The notes beneath the pieces are model-generated. The model was not told the DNA's origin. It saw only the letters and a program-made list of their open reading frames with translations, and searched no databases. A stretch of DNA of 64,000 bases. It comes from Ga0077560 sp046330435. GTDB lineage: Bacteria > Actinomycetota > Thermoleophilia > Miltoncostaeales > Miltoncostaeaceae. The stretch lies in NCBI GenBank assembly GCA_046330435.1, contig JAXLST010000005.1, positions 1 through 64,000 of the forward strand, written 5' to 3'. Made by a program: the position numbers and the translations under genes. Shown in pieces: positions 1-8,026 of this stretch. How positions within the stretch are numbered: the stretch's first letter is position 1; every line of letters starts with the position of its first letter.

Positions 1-20
1 CGGCGCCCGATGACTACGCG

Positions 21-386
21 GTGTGGCTCATCCTGTTCGTCCCGGGCGGCGTGGCGGTGATTGCGGGCCTGGCCGCCATCCCTGGGCTGTTCGGCAGGCT
101 GCGCGACGCCCGCTGGCCGTTCGCCGCGCTGCTGCCGGTCAACGCAATCGCCCTGGTGTTCCTGGCGGTGCTGCTGTCCAGCGACGCCCTGCGCCACGAC
201 TTGGGGGCGTGGCTCTGGTCGTTCCTGGTGCTCGACCTGATCGCCGTCGTGGTGCTGGTGCTCGCCGTGTCCGGACCGCGCCTCTGGCGGCCGCGCGCGC
301 GGCGCTGGGGGATGCTGGCCGCCGCGCTCGGCTGCGCCGGGTTCGTGCTCGGCGCGCTGATGTCGATCGCCGCCGCGCTCAGCTGA
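21..386 (+). CDS. small four-helix membrane protein, unknown function
   Basis: The 121-residue product is almost entirely hydrophobic, with four predicted membrane helices at about residues 1-23, 31-53, 61-85 and 95-121 joined by short Arg-rich loops. It belongs in the cytoplasmic membrane. I do not recognise a family. The GTG at 21 is the first start in frame, but the frame stays open to the window edge and no ribosome-binding site is visible, so the true start may lie upstream. Its 3' end overlaps the convergent glycosyltransferase gene by 8 bases. Confidence 0.55.
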   Translation: MWLILFVPGGVAVIAGLAAIPGLFGRLRDARWPFAALLPVNAIALVFLAVLLSSDALRHDLGAWLWSFLVLDLIAVVVLVLAVSGPRLWRPRARRWGMLAAALGCAGFVLGALMSIAAALS

Positions 387-1548
387 GCGGCCGGGCCACC
401 CGCTCCAGCAGGCCTCGCCACCGCCCCACGCACGCGTCCCAGGTGAGCGGCGCGGTGAACGCCGGCCCGGCCGCCGCGAGGGTGTCCCGCAGCGCCGGGT
501 CCTCCAGGCGCCGCAGCGCGTCCGCGTAGCCGGCGGCGTCCTCGTACAGCAGCCCGGCGCCCGAGCGGCGGGTCTGCCCCGCCAGCACCTCGGAGCGGGC
601 GGTCGCCACGGTGGGCCGGCCGGCCTGCCAGGCCTCCAGGGCCACCAGCGACAGGCTCTCGTGCCGGGACGGCAGCGCCACCGCGTCCGCCGCGGCCAGC
701 AGCCCGGCGCGGTCGGCGTCGTCGACGAACCCCGTGCGCACCACCCACTCCGGCATGGGCAGCTCCCCGGCGGGCCGCCCGGCGAGCACAAGGCCCAGCC
801 TGCCGCCCGCGGCGCGGTACGCGGCGTGGGCCCGCACCAGGGCGTCGACGCCCTTCGCGGCGTCCACCCGGCCCAGGTACAGCACGAACCGCTCCGGCAG
901 GGCGTGCCGCGCCCGCACGGCGGCGGCGTCGCCGGGCACCGCGGGCGGCAGCCCTGCCCCCACAACCGCGGCGGGACGGTCCCCCACGCCGTGCAGGTCG
1001 TCCACCAGCAGGGCCTCCTCCGGCGTCATGAACGCCAGCCCGGCGGCGGCGCGCACCAGCCCGCGCGTGAGGGTGAACCGCAGCATCGGCTCGTCGTGGG
1101 CGAGCGGCACCAGGACGCTGCGGTCCCGCACCAGCGGCAGGCCCAGCTGCGTCGTCGCGTACAGGTACGTCCACAGGGCGACGACCTCGTGGCGGCGGTG
1201 CGCGCCGGCGAGGGCGTCCAGGAGGCCCGGCGCGACCGGCCCCTGCGCGATGGCCCAGGCGGCCTCGGCGTCCGGGTCGCCGGGCGACAGCGCGAGTGCC
1301 TTCACCAGGCGGGCGGCGGTGCGGGGGTCGGGCGCGTCGACGCGGTGCCGGTGCACCTGCACGCCGTGGTCGTCGCTCACCCCGGCGGGGTAGTGCGGCG
1401 CCCACGTGAGGTAGTCGCGGGCGTCGGTGGTGTGGACCACCACCTCCTCACCGGCGGCGGCGAGCGCACGGGCGGTGTCGCGGCACAGGGCCTCGGCGCC
1501 GCCGGCGACCTCGTCGCCGTACCGCTGCACGACGAACGCGATGCGCAT
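379..1548 (-). CDS. GT4-family glycosyltransferase
   Basis: The 389-residue protein has the two-domain GT-B layout. It starts with a VVQRYG...GGAE motif typical of GT4 enzymes that read a nucleotide sugar in a surface-glycan pathway. The C-terminal half has a YLGRVDAAKG donor-site segment at about residue 225 and an E-x7-E motif (HESLSLVALEAW). A distinctive YLYATT...HDEP segment is shared with the GT4 genes at 18236-19426 and 20481-21620, so these three are paralogues. It is the last gene of a leftward group that includes the sugar-phosphate transferase. Donor and acceptor cannot be assigned. Confidence 0.85.
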   Translation of the reverse strand: MRIAFVVQRYGDEVAGGAEALCRDTARALAAAGEEVVVHTTDARDYLTWAPHYPAGVSDDHGVQVHRHRVDAPDPRTAARLVKALALSPGDPDAEAAWAIAQGPVAPGLLDALAGAHRRHEVVALWTYLYATTQLGLPLVRDRSVLVPLAHDEPMLRFTLTRGLVRAAAGLAFMTPEEALLVDDLHGVGDRPAAVVGAGLPPAVPGDAAAVRARHALPERFVLYLGRVDAAKGVDALVRAHAAYRAAGGRLGLVLAGRPAGELPMPEWVVRTGFVDDADRAGLLAAADAVALPSRHESLSLVALEAWQAGRPTVATARSEVLAGQTRRSGAGLLYEDAAGYADALRRLEDPALRDTLAAAGPAFTAPLTWDACVGRWRGLLERVARPLS

Positions 1549-1561
1549 CGGCCCGGCCGGG

Positions 1562-1867
1562 TCAGCCGCCGCCGGCTGCGCCGCGGCGCTCGAGCTCGTC
1601 GAGCCGGGCGCGCAGGGCGGCGATCTCGGCGCGCTGCCGGTGCCGGTCGCGCTCCAGCTCGGCCAGCAGCTCCCCGAGGGCCGGGGAGATGAGCCGCAGC
1701 ACCTGGCGGCGTACCGTGCTCACCGCCCGCCCGGGCAGGCCGGCGCGCGCAGATGGTGCGGGTTCGGCGATCCGCAGGGGCGGCAGGGGCGGGTCGCCCG
1801 CGGCGGCGCGTAGCTCGGCGAGCAGCGCGTCCGGGGAGGGCGCGGCGCCTCGGTCCCCGGGGGTCAG
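1562..1867 (-). CDS. coiled-coil protein of a glycan locus, unknown function
   Basis: The 101-residue product has a Pro-rich N-terminus (LPPLRI), an amphipathic middle and a C-terminal coiled coil rich in Leu, Glu and Arg (residues about 60-98). The pattern resembles the N-terminal coiled-coil segment that precedes methyltransferase domains in actinobacterial glycan loci, like the one at 22876 here, but the methyltransferase is absent. The frame is open exactly to a CTG that overlaps the stop of the upstream sugar-phosphate transferase (CTGA). A shorter product from GTG at about 1723 (53 residues) is the alternative. The start choice is an inference. Confidence 0.5.
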   Translation of the reverse strand: MTPGDRGAAPSPDALLAELRAAAGDPPLPPLRIAEPAPSARAGLPGRAVSTVRRQVLRLISPALGELLAELERDRHRQRAEIAALRARLDELERRGAAGGG

Positions 1868-3345
1868 AAGGCCCCCTTGCGCCACAGCACCACCGGGATG
1901 GTGCGGGCCAGGATCACGAGGTCCATCCAGATCGACCACGACTCGATGTAGGAGAAGTCGAGGCGGATGAGCTCGTCGAACGACAGGTCGGAGCGGCCGC
2001 TCACCTGCCACAGGCCGGTGACGCCGGGCAGCACCATGTACCGCTTCTTCTGGACGTCGTCGAGCAGCTCGAAATCGCGGATCGGCAGGGGCCGGGGGCC
2101 CACCAGCGACATCTCCCCGCGCAGCACGTTGATGAGCTGCGGGAGCTCGTCGATCGAGTAGCGGCGCAAATGGCGGCCCACCCGGGTGATGCGCGGGTCG
2201 TCCTTGATCTTGAAGATCGCCCCGTCGGCCTCGTTGAGGTGCTCCAGCTGCACCTGCATCTGCTCGGCGTCCACGCGCATCGTGCGGAGCTTGAGGCAGT
2301 CGAACACGGTCTCGTCGACGCCCACCCGGCGGCTGCGGTGCAGCACGGGACCCCGGTCATCGAGCTTGATGAGCAGGAGCGCCAGGCCGAGCACCGGCGC
2401 GCTGAGCACCAGCAGGAGCGTGCCGACCACCAGGTCGAACGCCCGCTTGCCGACGAACTGCAGGCCGCTCAGCACCGGCGGGTGCACGCTGAACAGCGGC
2501 AGGCCGGGTGCGGCGACGGCCTGCAGGCTGTGGGACAGGAGCTCCACGGAGGTGGGCGCGAGCCGGACGGGCAGGCCGCGGCGCCGGCAGATCTCCAGGA
2601 GCGCCAGCACCTGGGTGTCCTCGCCGCCGATGCCGGAGACGATGACCTCGTCGATCAGCGCGGGATCGAGGGCGTCGTCGAGCGTCTGGTCGGAGCCCAC
2701 GTTCGTGAGCTCGTGCCGGCCGGCCACCCGGTACGGCACGCCCCGGCGGGAGCTGGTGTGCCCCAGGCTCTCCGCGACGGACTCGGTGGCGGCGTCGGGC
2801 CCCACCAGCAGCACCTGCCGGGAGAAGTTCATCTGGTCCAGGGCGAGCGTGGTGAGGCTGTCGTAGCTGGAACGCAGGGCCAGCACGAGGACGCAGACGA
2901 AGAACCAGGACGAGTAGAAGATGTAGTACGTGTCGAACCGCCAGCCGGCGGCGAGCACGAGCACCAGCACGATGAGGGTGCCGGTGGTCACGGATGACAG
3001 CACCGCCGCCGCTCCGGGCCGCGACTCGCGCGGCGCGTACAGGCGGTTCTTGGCGAACGTGAGCACCATCGTGACCGCGGCGAGCGGCAGCGCCTGCTGC
3101 TCCAGCGCCCAGATCGCGCTGGAGTCGACCGCCCGGCCCTCGAGCATGAGCTTGAACGCCAGCGCCGCGTAGATCGCCAGGAACAGGGCGGTCACGTCGA
3201 TCACCAGCAACACGAGCACCGACAGGGACCGCCGGAACCGCTGGTAGGCGGCCGGCCCGGCGAGCAGCGGCAGGAACCGCACGTCGCGGCGCATCATGTT
3301 GCCGGTCCCCCGCGAGACCGGCGGCTTGGCGGGTTCGGTGCTCAT
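1864..3345 (-). CDS. polyprenyl-phosphate sugar-phosphate transferase (WbaP-like)
   Basis: This 493-residue membrane enzyme should transfer a hexose-1-phosphate from a nucleotide sugar to undecaprenyl phosphate, the first step of a lipid-linked glycan. About four hydrophobic helices occupy residues 40-160, a CoA-binding-like segment follows, and the bacterial sugar-transferase domain covers about 300-493. Family motifs are clear: KRAFDLVV with the re-entrant helix, FDCLKLRTM, YSIDELPQLINVL, SLVGPRPLP and PGVTGLWQVSGRS. The ATG at 3345 is preceded by GGAG; the frame is open further upstream but that part looks non-coding. It lies 29 bases after the phosphatase-like gene and overlaps the next gene. 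The sugar specificity is not determined. Confidence 0.93.
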   Translation of the reverse strand: MSTEPAKPPVSRGTGNMMRRDVRFLPLLAGPAAYQRFRRSLSVLVLLVIDVTALFLAIYAALAFKLMLEGRAVDSSAIWALEQQALPLAAVTMVLTFAKNRLYAPRESRPGAAAVLSSVTTGTLIVLVLVLAAGWRFDTYYIFYSSWFFVCVLVLALRSSYDSLTTLALDQMNFSRQVLLVGPDAATESVAESLGHTSSRRGVPYRVAGRHELTNVGSDQTLDDALDPALIDEVIVSGIGGEDTQVLALLEICRRRGLPVRLAPTSVELLSHSLQAVAAPGLPLFSVHPPVLSGLQFVGKRAFDLVVGTLLLVLSAPVLGLALLLIKLDDRGPVLHRSRRVGVDETVFDCLKLRTMRVDAEQMQVQLEHLNEADGAIFKIKDDPRITRVGRHLRRYSIDELPQLINVLRGEMSLVGPRPLPIRDFELLDDVQKKRYMVLPGVTGLWQVSGRSDLSFDELIRLDFSYIESWSIWMDLVILARTIPVVLWRKGAF

Positions 3346-3374
3346 AGCTCCGGCGCCGCGGGCGCCGCGCCCCT

Positions 3375-3872
3375 TCAGCGCGTCGCGGACCGCGGTGTGT
3401 GCAGGTCCTCCCCGATGTCCGAGATCAGACCGACGGTGGTCGATCCTACAGGCAGCCCGTCCCGTTCCACGCACGCGAGGGCCTCCTCGACGTCCCCGGC
3501 GAGGCCGAGCCGCAATCGCAACGCGGCGTCCGCGGCGGCCAGCCACTCACCGGGGCGGTTCACGTGCACCAGGACCGGCCCCGCGTCCTCGTCCAGCAGA
3601 CGCGCCACGCCGTCGGCGAGCTCGGCGACCTCCCGGGGGCCGCGATCGTCGTCATGGATGGGGAACCACCGGACCGCGAAGCCGGCGAGCGCCGCCTCCA
3701 GCAGCCCGTGGCGGGTGTCCATGCCGGACACGACGGTGCGGACGCCCTGCTCCCGCCACCAGGCGAGTTCGGCGTCGCGACGCACGACGCGGTGGGAACG
3801 CCCGCCCCCGCCGGGCCGTTCGGCGACGGCGAGGCGTCCGGGGATGAGCCAGACGTGGGTGCGCGGTTCCAT
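3375..3872 (-). CDS. dual-specificity-phosphatase-like protein lacking the catalytic Cys and Arg
   Basis: The 165-residue protein follows the layout of small DSP/PTP-fold phosphatases: an early GVRTVVSG strand, a WFPIHDDD loop where the general acid normally sits, and a strand leading into the P-loop (VLVHVNRPGEW, residues 100-110). The expected HC-x5-R signature reads H103-V-N-R-P-G-E-W110, so both the nucleophilic Cys and the phosphate-binding Arg are missing. I expect a non-catalytic binding protein if the fold assignment is right. An excellent AGGAGG lies 4 bases before the ATG. It is the first gene of the leftward group that contains the sugar-phosphate transferase. Confidence 0.6.
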   Translation of the reverse strand: MEPRTHVWLIPGRLAVAERPGGGGRSHRVVRRDAELAWWREQGVRTVVSGMDTRHGLLEAALAGFAVRWFPIHDDDRGPREVAELADGVARLLDEDAGPVLVHVNRPGEWLAAADAALRLRLGLAGDVEEALACVERDGLPVGSTTVGLISDIGEDLHTPRSATR

Positions 3873-4087
3873 GGGGCCTCCTCGTGACGGTCGGATCCCC
3901 GTGAGGGTCGCCGCCCGCGGTCGCGCGGCTCAACGCCCGGGCGTACCGGCAGCATCACGGACTCGTATCGGGACGCGCACACGCGGGCCGCGACCGGCAC
4001 CGGGTCCGGCCGACGACACCGCGCCCTGCGACGAGTCGCCCGGACGTGCGCGCACCCGCTCCTCATGCGGCGGCGCGACGCCGGGGC

Positions 4088-4519
4088 TCAGGCCTCGGGG
4101 TCGTGGTGCGGGTGCCACTCCTCGGGAGCGGCGATCGCCCGGAGCCAGTCCGGCGCGGGGACCGTGTTGCGCGTCACGCGGTCCACGCACACGTGCACGA
4201 GCTCCCCCTCCGCCATGAGCTGGGCGTCCCGGTGGAACCGGTGACGGCTGCGGAACGAGCTGTTGCCGACCGCGGCGACCCAGGTGGTGAGGGTGATCAT
4301 GTCGTCGAGCATGATCCGGCCGTGGAAGCGGGCCCGCGCATCCACGATCGGGATGCCGGGGCCCTCCTCGAGGAGCAGGGTGAACGGGTGCCCGGCCTCG
4401 GCGAGCCACTCCGTGAGGCCGCGGTCCATCCACCGGAACAGCGCCGTGAAGTGGATCTGCGCGACGTCCACCTCCGACATCACCAGGCGGAAGCGATGCG
4501 TGAGGACGAGGGGGGGCAC
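4088..4519 (-). CDS. hotdog-fold acyl-CoA thioesterase (4HBT family)
   Basis: The 143-residue product matches the single-hotdog YbgC/FadM-type thioesterases, which hydrolyse acyl-CoA thioesters in the cytoplasm. The N-terminal strand and helix (HRFRLVMSEVDVAQIHFTALFRWMDRGLTEW) hold the place of the family segment with the catalytic Asp and the long hotdog helix. Later strands (GIPIVDARARFHG, ITLTTWVAAVGNSSF, ELVHVCVDR) complete the fold. I chose the GTG at 4519 because the first beta strand starts just after it and a TACGCT -10-like element ends 7 bases upstream. ATG 4480 would cut the fold. Confidence 0.8.
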   Translation of the reverse strand: MPPLVLTHRFRLVMSEVDVAQIHFTALFRWMDRGLTEWLAEAGHPFTLLLEEGPGIPIVDARARFHGRIMLDDMITLTTWVAAVGNSSFRSRHRFHRDAQLMAEGELVHVCVDRVTRNTVPAPDWLRAIAAPEEWHPHHDPEA

Positions 4520-4526
4520 CTGGCGC

Positions 4527-4532
4527 AGCGTA
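4527..4532 (-). promoter_or_regulatory. -10-like element TACGCT, leaderless promoter for the thioesterase
   Basis: TACGCT on the minus strand ends 7 bases before the GTG at 4519. With a start site about 7 nt downstream, transcription would begin at or next to the start codon. No -35 box is obvious. Confidence 0.45.
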
Positions 4533-4728
4533 CCCGCGCCCGTGACGGATGAATCCCGCCGCCGAGACGGCTCAGCACGGGAAAAAGTCCGCAAAGAGCG
4601 TGGTCCCGACGGAAGTGGCTCTCCGCATGGGGGAGACCGAGGCCATCCAAACGTCTCTGCATGGGTACCGCATCCGCGTGATCTGATCGCGCGTATTCGG
4701 CGGATCTGCAATTTCGACCGGTACCCGC

Positions 4729-5979
4729 GTGAACGACTCCATCCCCACACCCGAGGATCGCCGCCGCGCCGTCTGCGAGGCCATGGCGGCCGCACCCGGG
4801 CTCATCCGCTACGCCACCCGCTTCACGCGCTCGCTCGCCGACGCCGAGGACGCCTACCAGCGGGCGATGGAGATCGCGCTCACCCGTGCGCCCACCGCCG
4901 AACCGGCGCGCTTCATGGCCTGGCTGCGGGTCGTCCTGCGCAACGAGGCCCTCGCCGTGTCGGGCGTGCGGCGCCGCGAGGGACCCATGCCGGGTGCCGA
5001 CGCCGCGGACACCGCGGAGCTCGTCCCCGACGACCGGCAGCCCGCGGAGGTGCGCGCGCAGTGGCGCGAGCGCTACCTCATCGTGCAGGACGCCCTGGGC
5101 CGGCTCACGGAGGCCCAGCGCATGTGCGTGCTGCTGCAGGCATCCGGCGCGAGCTACGAGGCGATCGAGCGGTTCACGGGCTTCTCCCGCCGGAAGGTGG
5201 AGCGCTCGGTCCTGGAGGGCCGTGCGGCGCTCACCCGGCTGGAGCTCGCGATCGGGGAGGGCGAGGGGTGCGCCGCGCTCGCCGACGCCATCGACCGGGT
5301 CGCGGCGGGCATCGCGGACGGCGGGGAGCGGCGCCGTGTCCGCCGGCACCTGCGCCACTGCCGCACCTGCCGGGCGACCCTGCGCGACCGCCACGAGCGC
5401 GACGACCGCCTCGCCGCCCTGGTGCCGGTCGCGCTGGTGCTGGGCGCGGGCGGGCACGCGAGCCCGCCGGACCCGTCTCCCGCACTCGCATGGTTCGAGC
5501 GCCTCGGGACGGGCGCCACCGTCCGGCTCGGCCAGGTGATCCAGGTCGCCATGGACGCCCCGGGCTCGGTGGCGGCCAAGGTGGGCACCGGCGCCGCCAT
5601 CGCCGCCGTCGCCGGGACGGCCGGCGTCCCCATGATCACCGGCGGCCACAGCCCCGCCGAGCCCGTGGTGCGGGTGCCCCTCGCGGCGACCGCCCGGGCC
5701 CTCTCCATCGCCGCCTCCCCCGCGGACGCGGCCGAGCCGCCCGCGACGGCACCGGACGACGCTCCCCGGGTGCTCTCCGCGCGGATCCGGTCCGCGGACC
5801 TCGAGCGGGTCGCCCGGCTGGGCGCCCGCGTCGCCCGCGCGCGCACTCCGGGACCCGCGGTCCGTGTGGCGACGCGCCGCACGGGGCCGGCAAGCACCGC
5901 GTCCCCGGCGGCACCGCACACGTCCGCCGGGGCGGATCTCGCAGGTGCCAGGGGAATTGCGGTCGGCCCCGGGCCCTGA
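4729..5979 (+). CDS. ECF sigma factor fused to a zinc-finger (zf-HC2) segment and C-terminal extension
   Basis: Residues 20-80 form sigma region 2 (RYATRFTRSLADAEDAYQRA) and residues 120-175 form region 4 with a helix-turn-helix (LTEAQRMCVLLQ...YEAIERFTGFSRRKVERS). The protein continues for 240 residues beyond a usual ECF factor. At 207-214 it has HLRHCRTC, the H-x3-C-x2-C core of the zinc-binding anti-sigma domain, with Cys181 as a likely fourth ligand. Two weakly hydrophobic stretches (about 229-241 and 280-300) and a long Ala/Pro/Arg-rich tail follow. An anti-sigma-like module on the same chain implies self-regulation. The two secreted proteins directly downstream are the obvious candidate targets. 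Confidence 0.85.
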   Translation: MNDSIPTPEDRRRAVCEAMAAAPGLIRYATRFTRSLADAEDAYQRAMEIALTRAPTAEPARFMAWLRVVLRNEALAVSGVRRREGPMPGADAADTAELVPDDRQPAEVRAQWRERYLIVQDALGRLTEAQRMCVLLQASGASYEAIERFTGFSRRKVERSVLEGRAALTRLELAIGEGEGCAALADAIDRVAAGIADGGERRRVRRHLRHCRTCRATLRDRHERDDRLAALVPVALVLGAGGHASPPDPSPALAWFERLGTGATVRLGQVIQVAMDAPGSVAAKVGTGAAIAAVAGTAGVPMITGGHSPAEPVVRVPLAATARALSIAASPADAAEPPATAPDDAPRVLSARIRSADLERVARLGARVARARTPGPAVRVATRRTGPASTASPAAPHTSAGADLAGARGIAVGPGP

Positions 5980-6041
5980 CCGGCGGCACGCAGTCCCGAT
6001 CGCCCCCGACGACCGGTCACCAGCATCCCGAAGGACACCCC

Positions 6042-8026
6042 TTGAACCTCCCCACGCACCCCCTCCGGCGGCTCGCCGTCCTCCTGCTCGCCGCCTCCGC
6101 GGTCACCGCGGCGCCCGCCGTGGCGGACACGCCCGTCGTCGAGGTGCCGGCCTCGTTCACCGAGAGCGACCTCTCGGGCGGCAGCCTCGTCCCCGACGGG
6201 CCGCCGTCGCGGGCCGCAGTGCGCGGCTACCCGGGGCAAGGGGCCACGGGCGGGCACTGGGCCATGCAGCGGTACTGCACCCCGTACGGATCGGGGACCG
6301 CGATCGTGGGCTTCCAATACGAGGTGGGCCGGTGGCACACCTCGGTCGGCGACGCCGCCGCGGTGCTGGCGAACACCGACACCGGGACGGTGCGCGTGCA
6401 TGACGACGCCGCGCTGGCGTACCGCCGGGCCGACGCGCTGGGGCCGTGGTCCGGGGCGCAGGCGGCGATGGCCCCGAGCCGGTGCGTCGCCCTGCAGGTC
6501 GTCATGCGGCGCGCCGTCGCCGCCACGACGCTCACGTGGACCACCAACCTCACGCGCGTGGCGGTGATCGACCAGGTCGGCCCGTCGGTGACGACGCCCG
6601 TGGTCGACACCGCCTGGGTGACCGGCGACGCGGTGCCCGTCCACTTCGGCCAGGCCGACAACGCGTTCGCGCGCGGCGCGGTCACCGCGGAGACACTGGG
6701 TGGCGGGACGACCGCACTCGGTGATCCGGGGGACGGCACGGTGGCGGCGCAGGTGCCGGTGGGAGCCCTCCCGGACGGGCAGCACGTCGTCCGGGTGAGC
6801 CGGTCGGCGCCCGGCTGGGACACGCGGAGCGCGGTCGCGTCGTTCGACCTGGACCGCACCCCGCCCTCGGTGCCCGAGAGGAGCGCGGCCACCGAGGCAT
6901 GGACCGCGGCGCCCGCGGTGTGGATCACCTCGGACCCGTCCGCCGACGGAGCGGGCTCCGGCTGGAGCCACAACGAGTTCAGCGTCGACGGCGGCCCGTG
7001 GGCGGTCCAGCCGAACCGCTGGGCCGTCGAGGCCGCGGGGGTCCACCAGGTGCGCGCCAGGGCCGTCGACCGGGTCGGGCACGCGTCGGCGGCGTCACCC
7101 GCGAGGACCGTCCGGATCGACCGGACGCCCCCGGAGCTCGGCGCGCTCGAGGTGGACGTCGCGGCGCAGGGCGGCCCGCTGCTGCGGCTGTCGCTCGCCG
7201 ACGCCGGTGGGTCGGGCCTGGGCGGCTGCCAGGCGGTCGTCGCCCTCGCGGGTCCCGGAACCCCGTGGACGCCCGCGGTCGAGCTGCCCGGGTCCGCCCT
7301 CGCGGGCGCAGGCCAGGTGAAGCTGCCCATGCGGGGCCTTCCCAGCGGCGACTACCAAGTGCGGGTGAGCGCCTGCGACGTCGCGGGGAACACCACGAGC
7401 CGCGCCGTGCGGCTCACCTGGCACCCGTCCGGGGCGACGGCCGACCAGCCGGCCGCGCGCCCCACGGGGACCGCCACCGAGGGCACCGCGGCGCTCCGGG
7501 TCGCCGGAGCCTCCCCATCGCGGGCGGTGCACGGCCGGCGCGTCCGCATCGGCGGGACCCTGCTGCGGGGTGGCGTCCCGGTGGCCGGTGCCGCGATCCA
7601 GGTCCTCGACCCGGGCGGCTCCGTCGCCGGGTCGGGGCACACGGGCGCCGGCGGCCGGATCGTGGCCACGGCCGTCGCGACGCGCGGGGGCGCGTGGCGC
7701 ATCCGGGTGGTCGGGCAGGACTGGACCGCGGCGGCGTTCCGCCTGGACGTCCGGCCCGCCGTGACGGTGCGCGCCACGACGGCGGGCGGCGTGGTGACCA
7801 CCGGGGTGCGGGTGCTCCCGGCGGCCTCCGGGCGGCTCGTGCGGCTCCAGCGCCGGACGTCCACTGGCTGGGCCACCTTCGTGACGGGGCGGACGGGCGC
7901 TGACGGCACCGTCCGGCTCGGCGCCGCAAAAGCCGGGCCCCGGCAGGGCTCAGGTCCTCGTGCCCGCCCGCTCCCGGGACCGGCGAGGCGACCGCGACCG
8001 CGCCGGTGCGGGCGGTGGCGCGGTGA
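6042..8026 (+). CDS. secreted multi-domain Ig-like protein (frame broken near the 3' end)
   Basis: A TTG at 6042 with AAGGA 6 bases upstream starts a protein with a clear signal peptide (LAVLLLAASAVTAAPAVADT, cut near residue 28). The mature part holds an N-terminal domain with two separated Cys, then Ig-like repeats marked by RTPPSVP and RTPPELG linkers (residues about 270-460). A C-terminal carboxypeptidase-regulatory-like module (GGTLLRGGVPVAGAAIQVLD) and a final strand domain (SGRLVRLQRRTSTGWATF) follow. The frame shifts twice near C runs at 7938-7941 and 7973-7975. Removing one C at each gives 660 residues ending TAPVRAVAR at TGA 8024-8026, like its downstream partner. It is probably a cell-surface or adhesion protein; no enzyme motif is seen. 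Confidence 0.7.
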
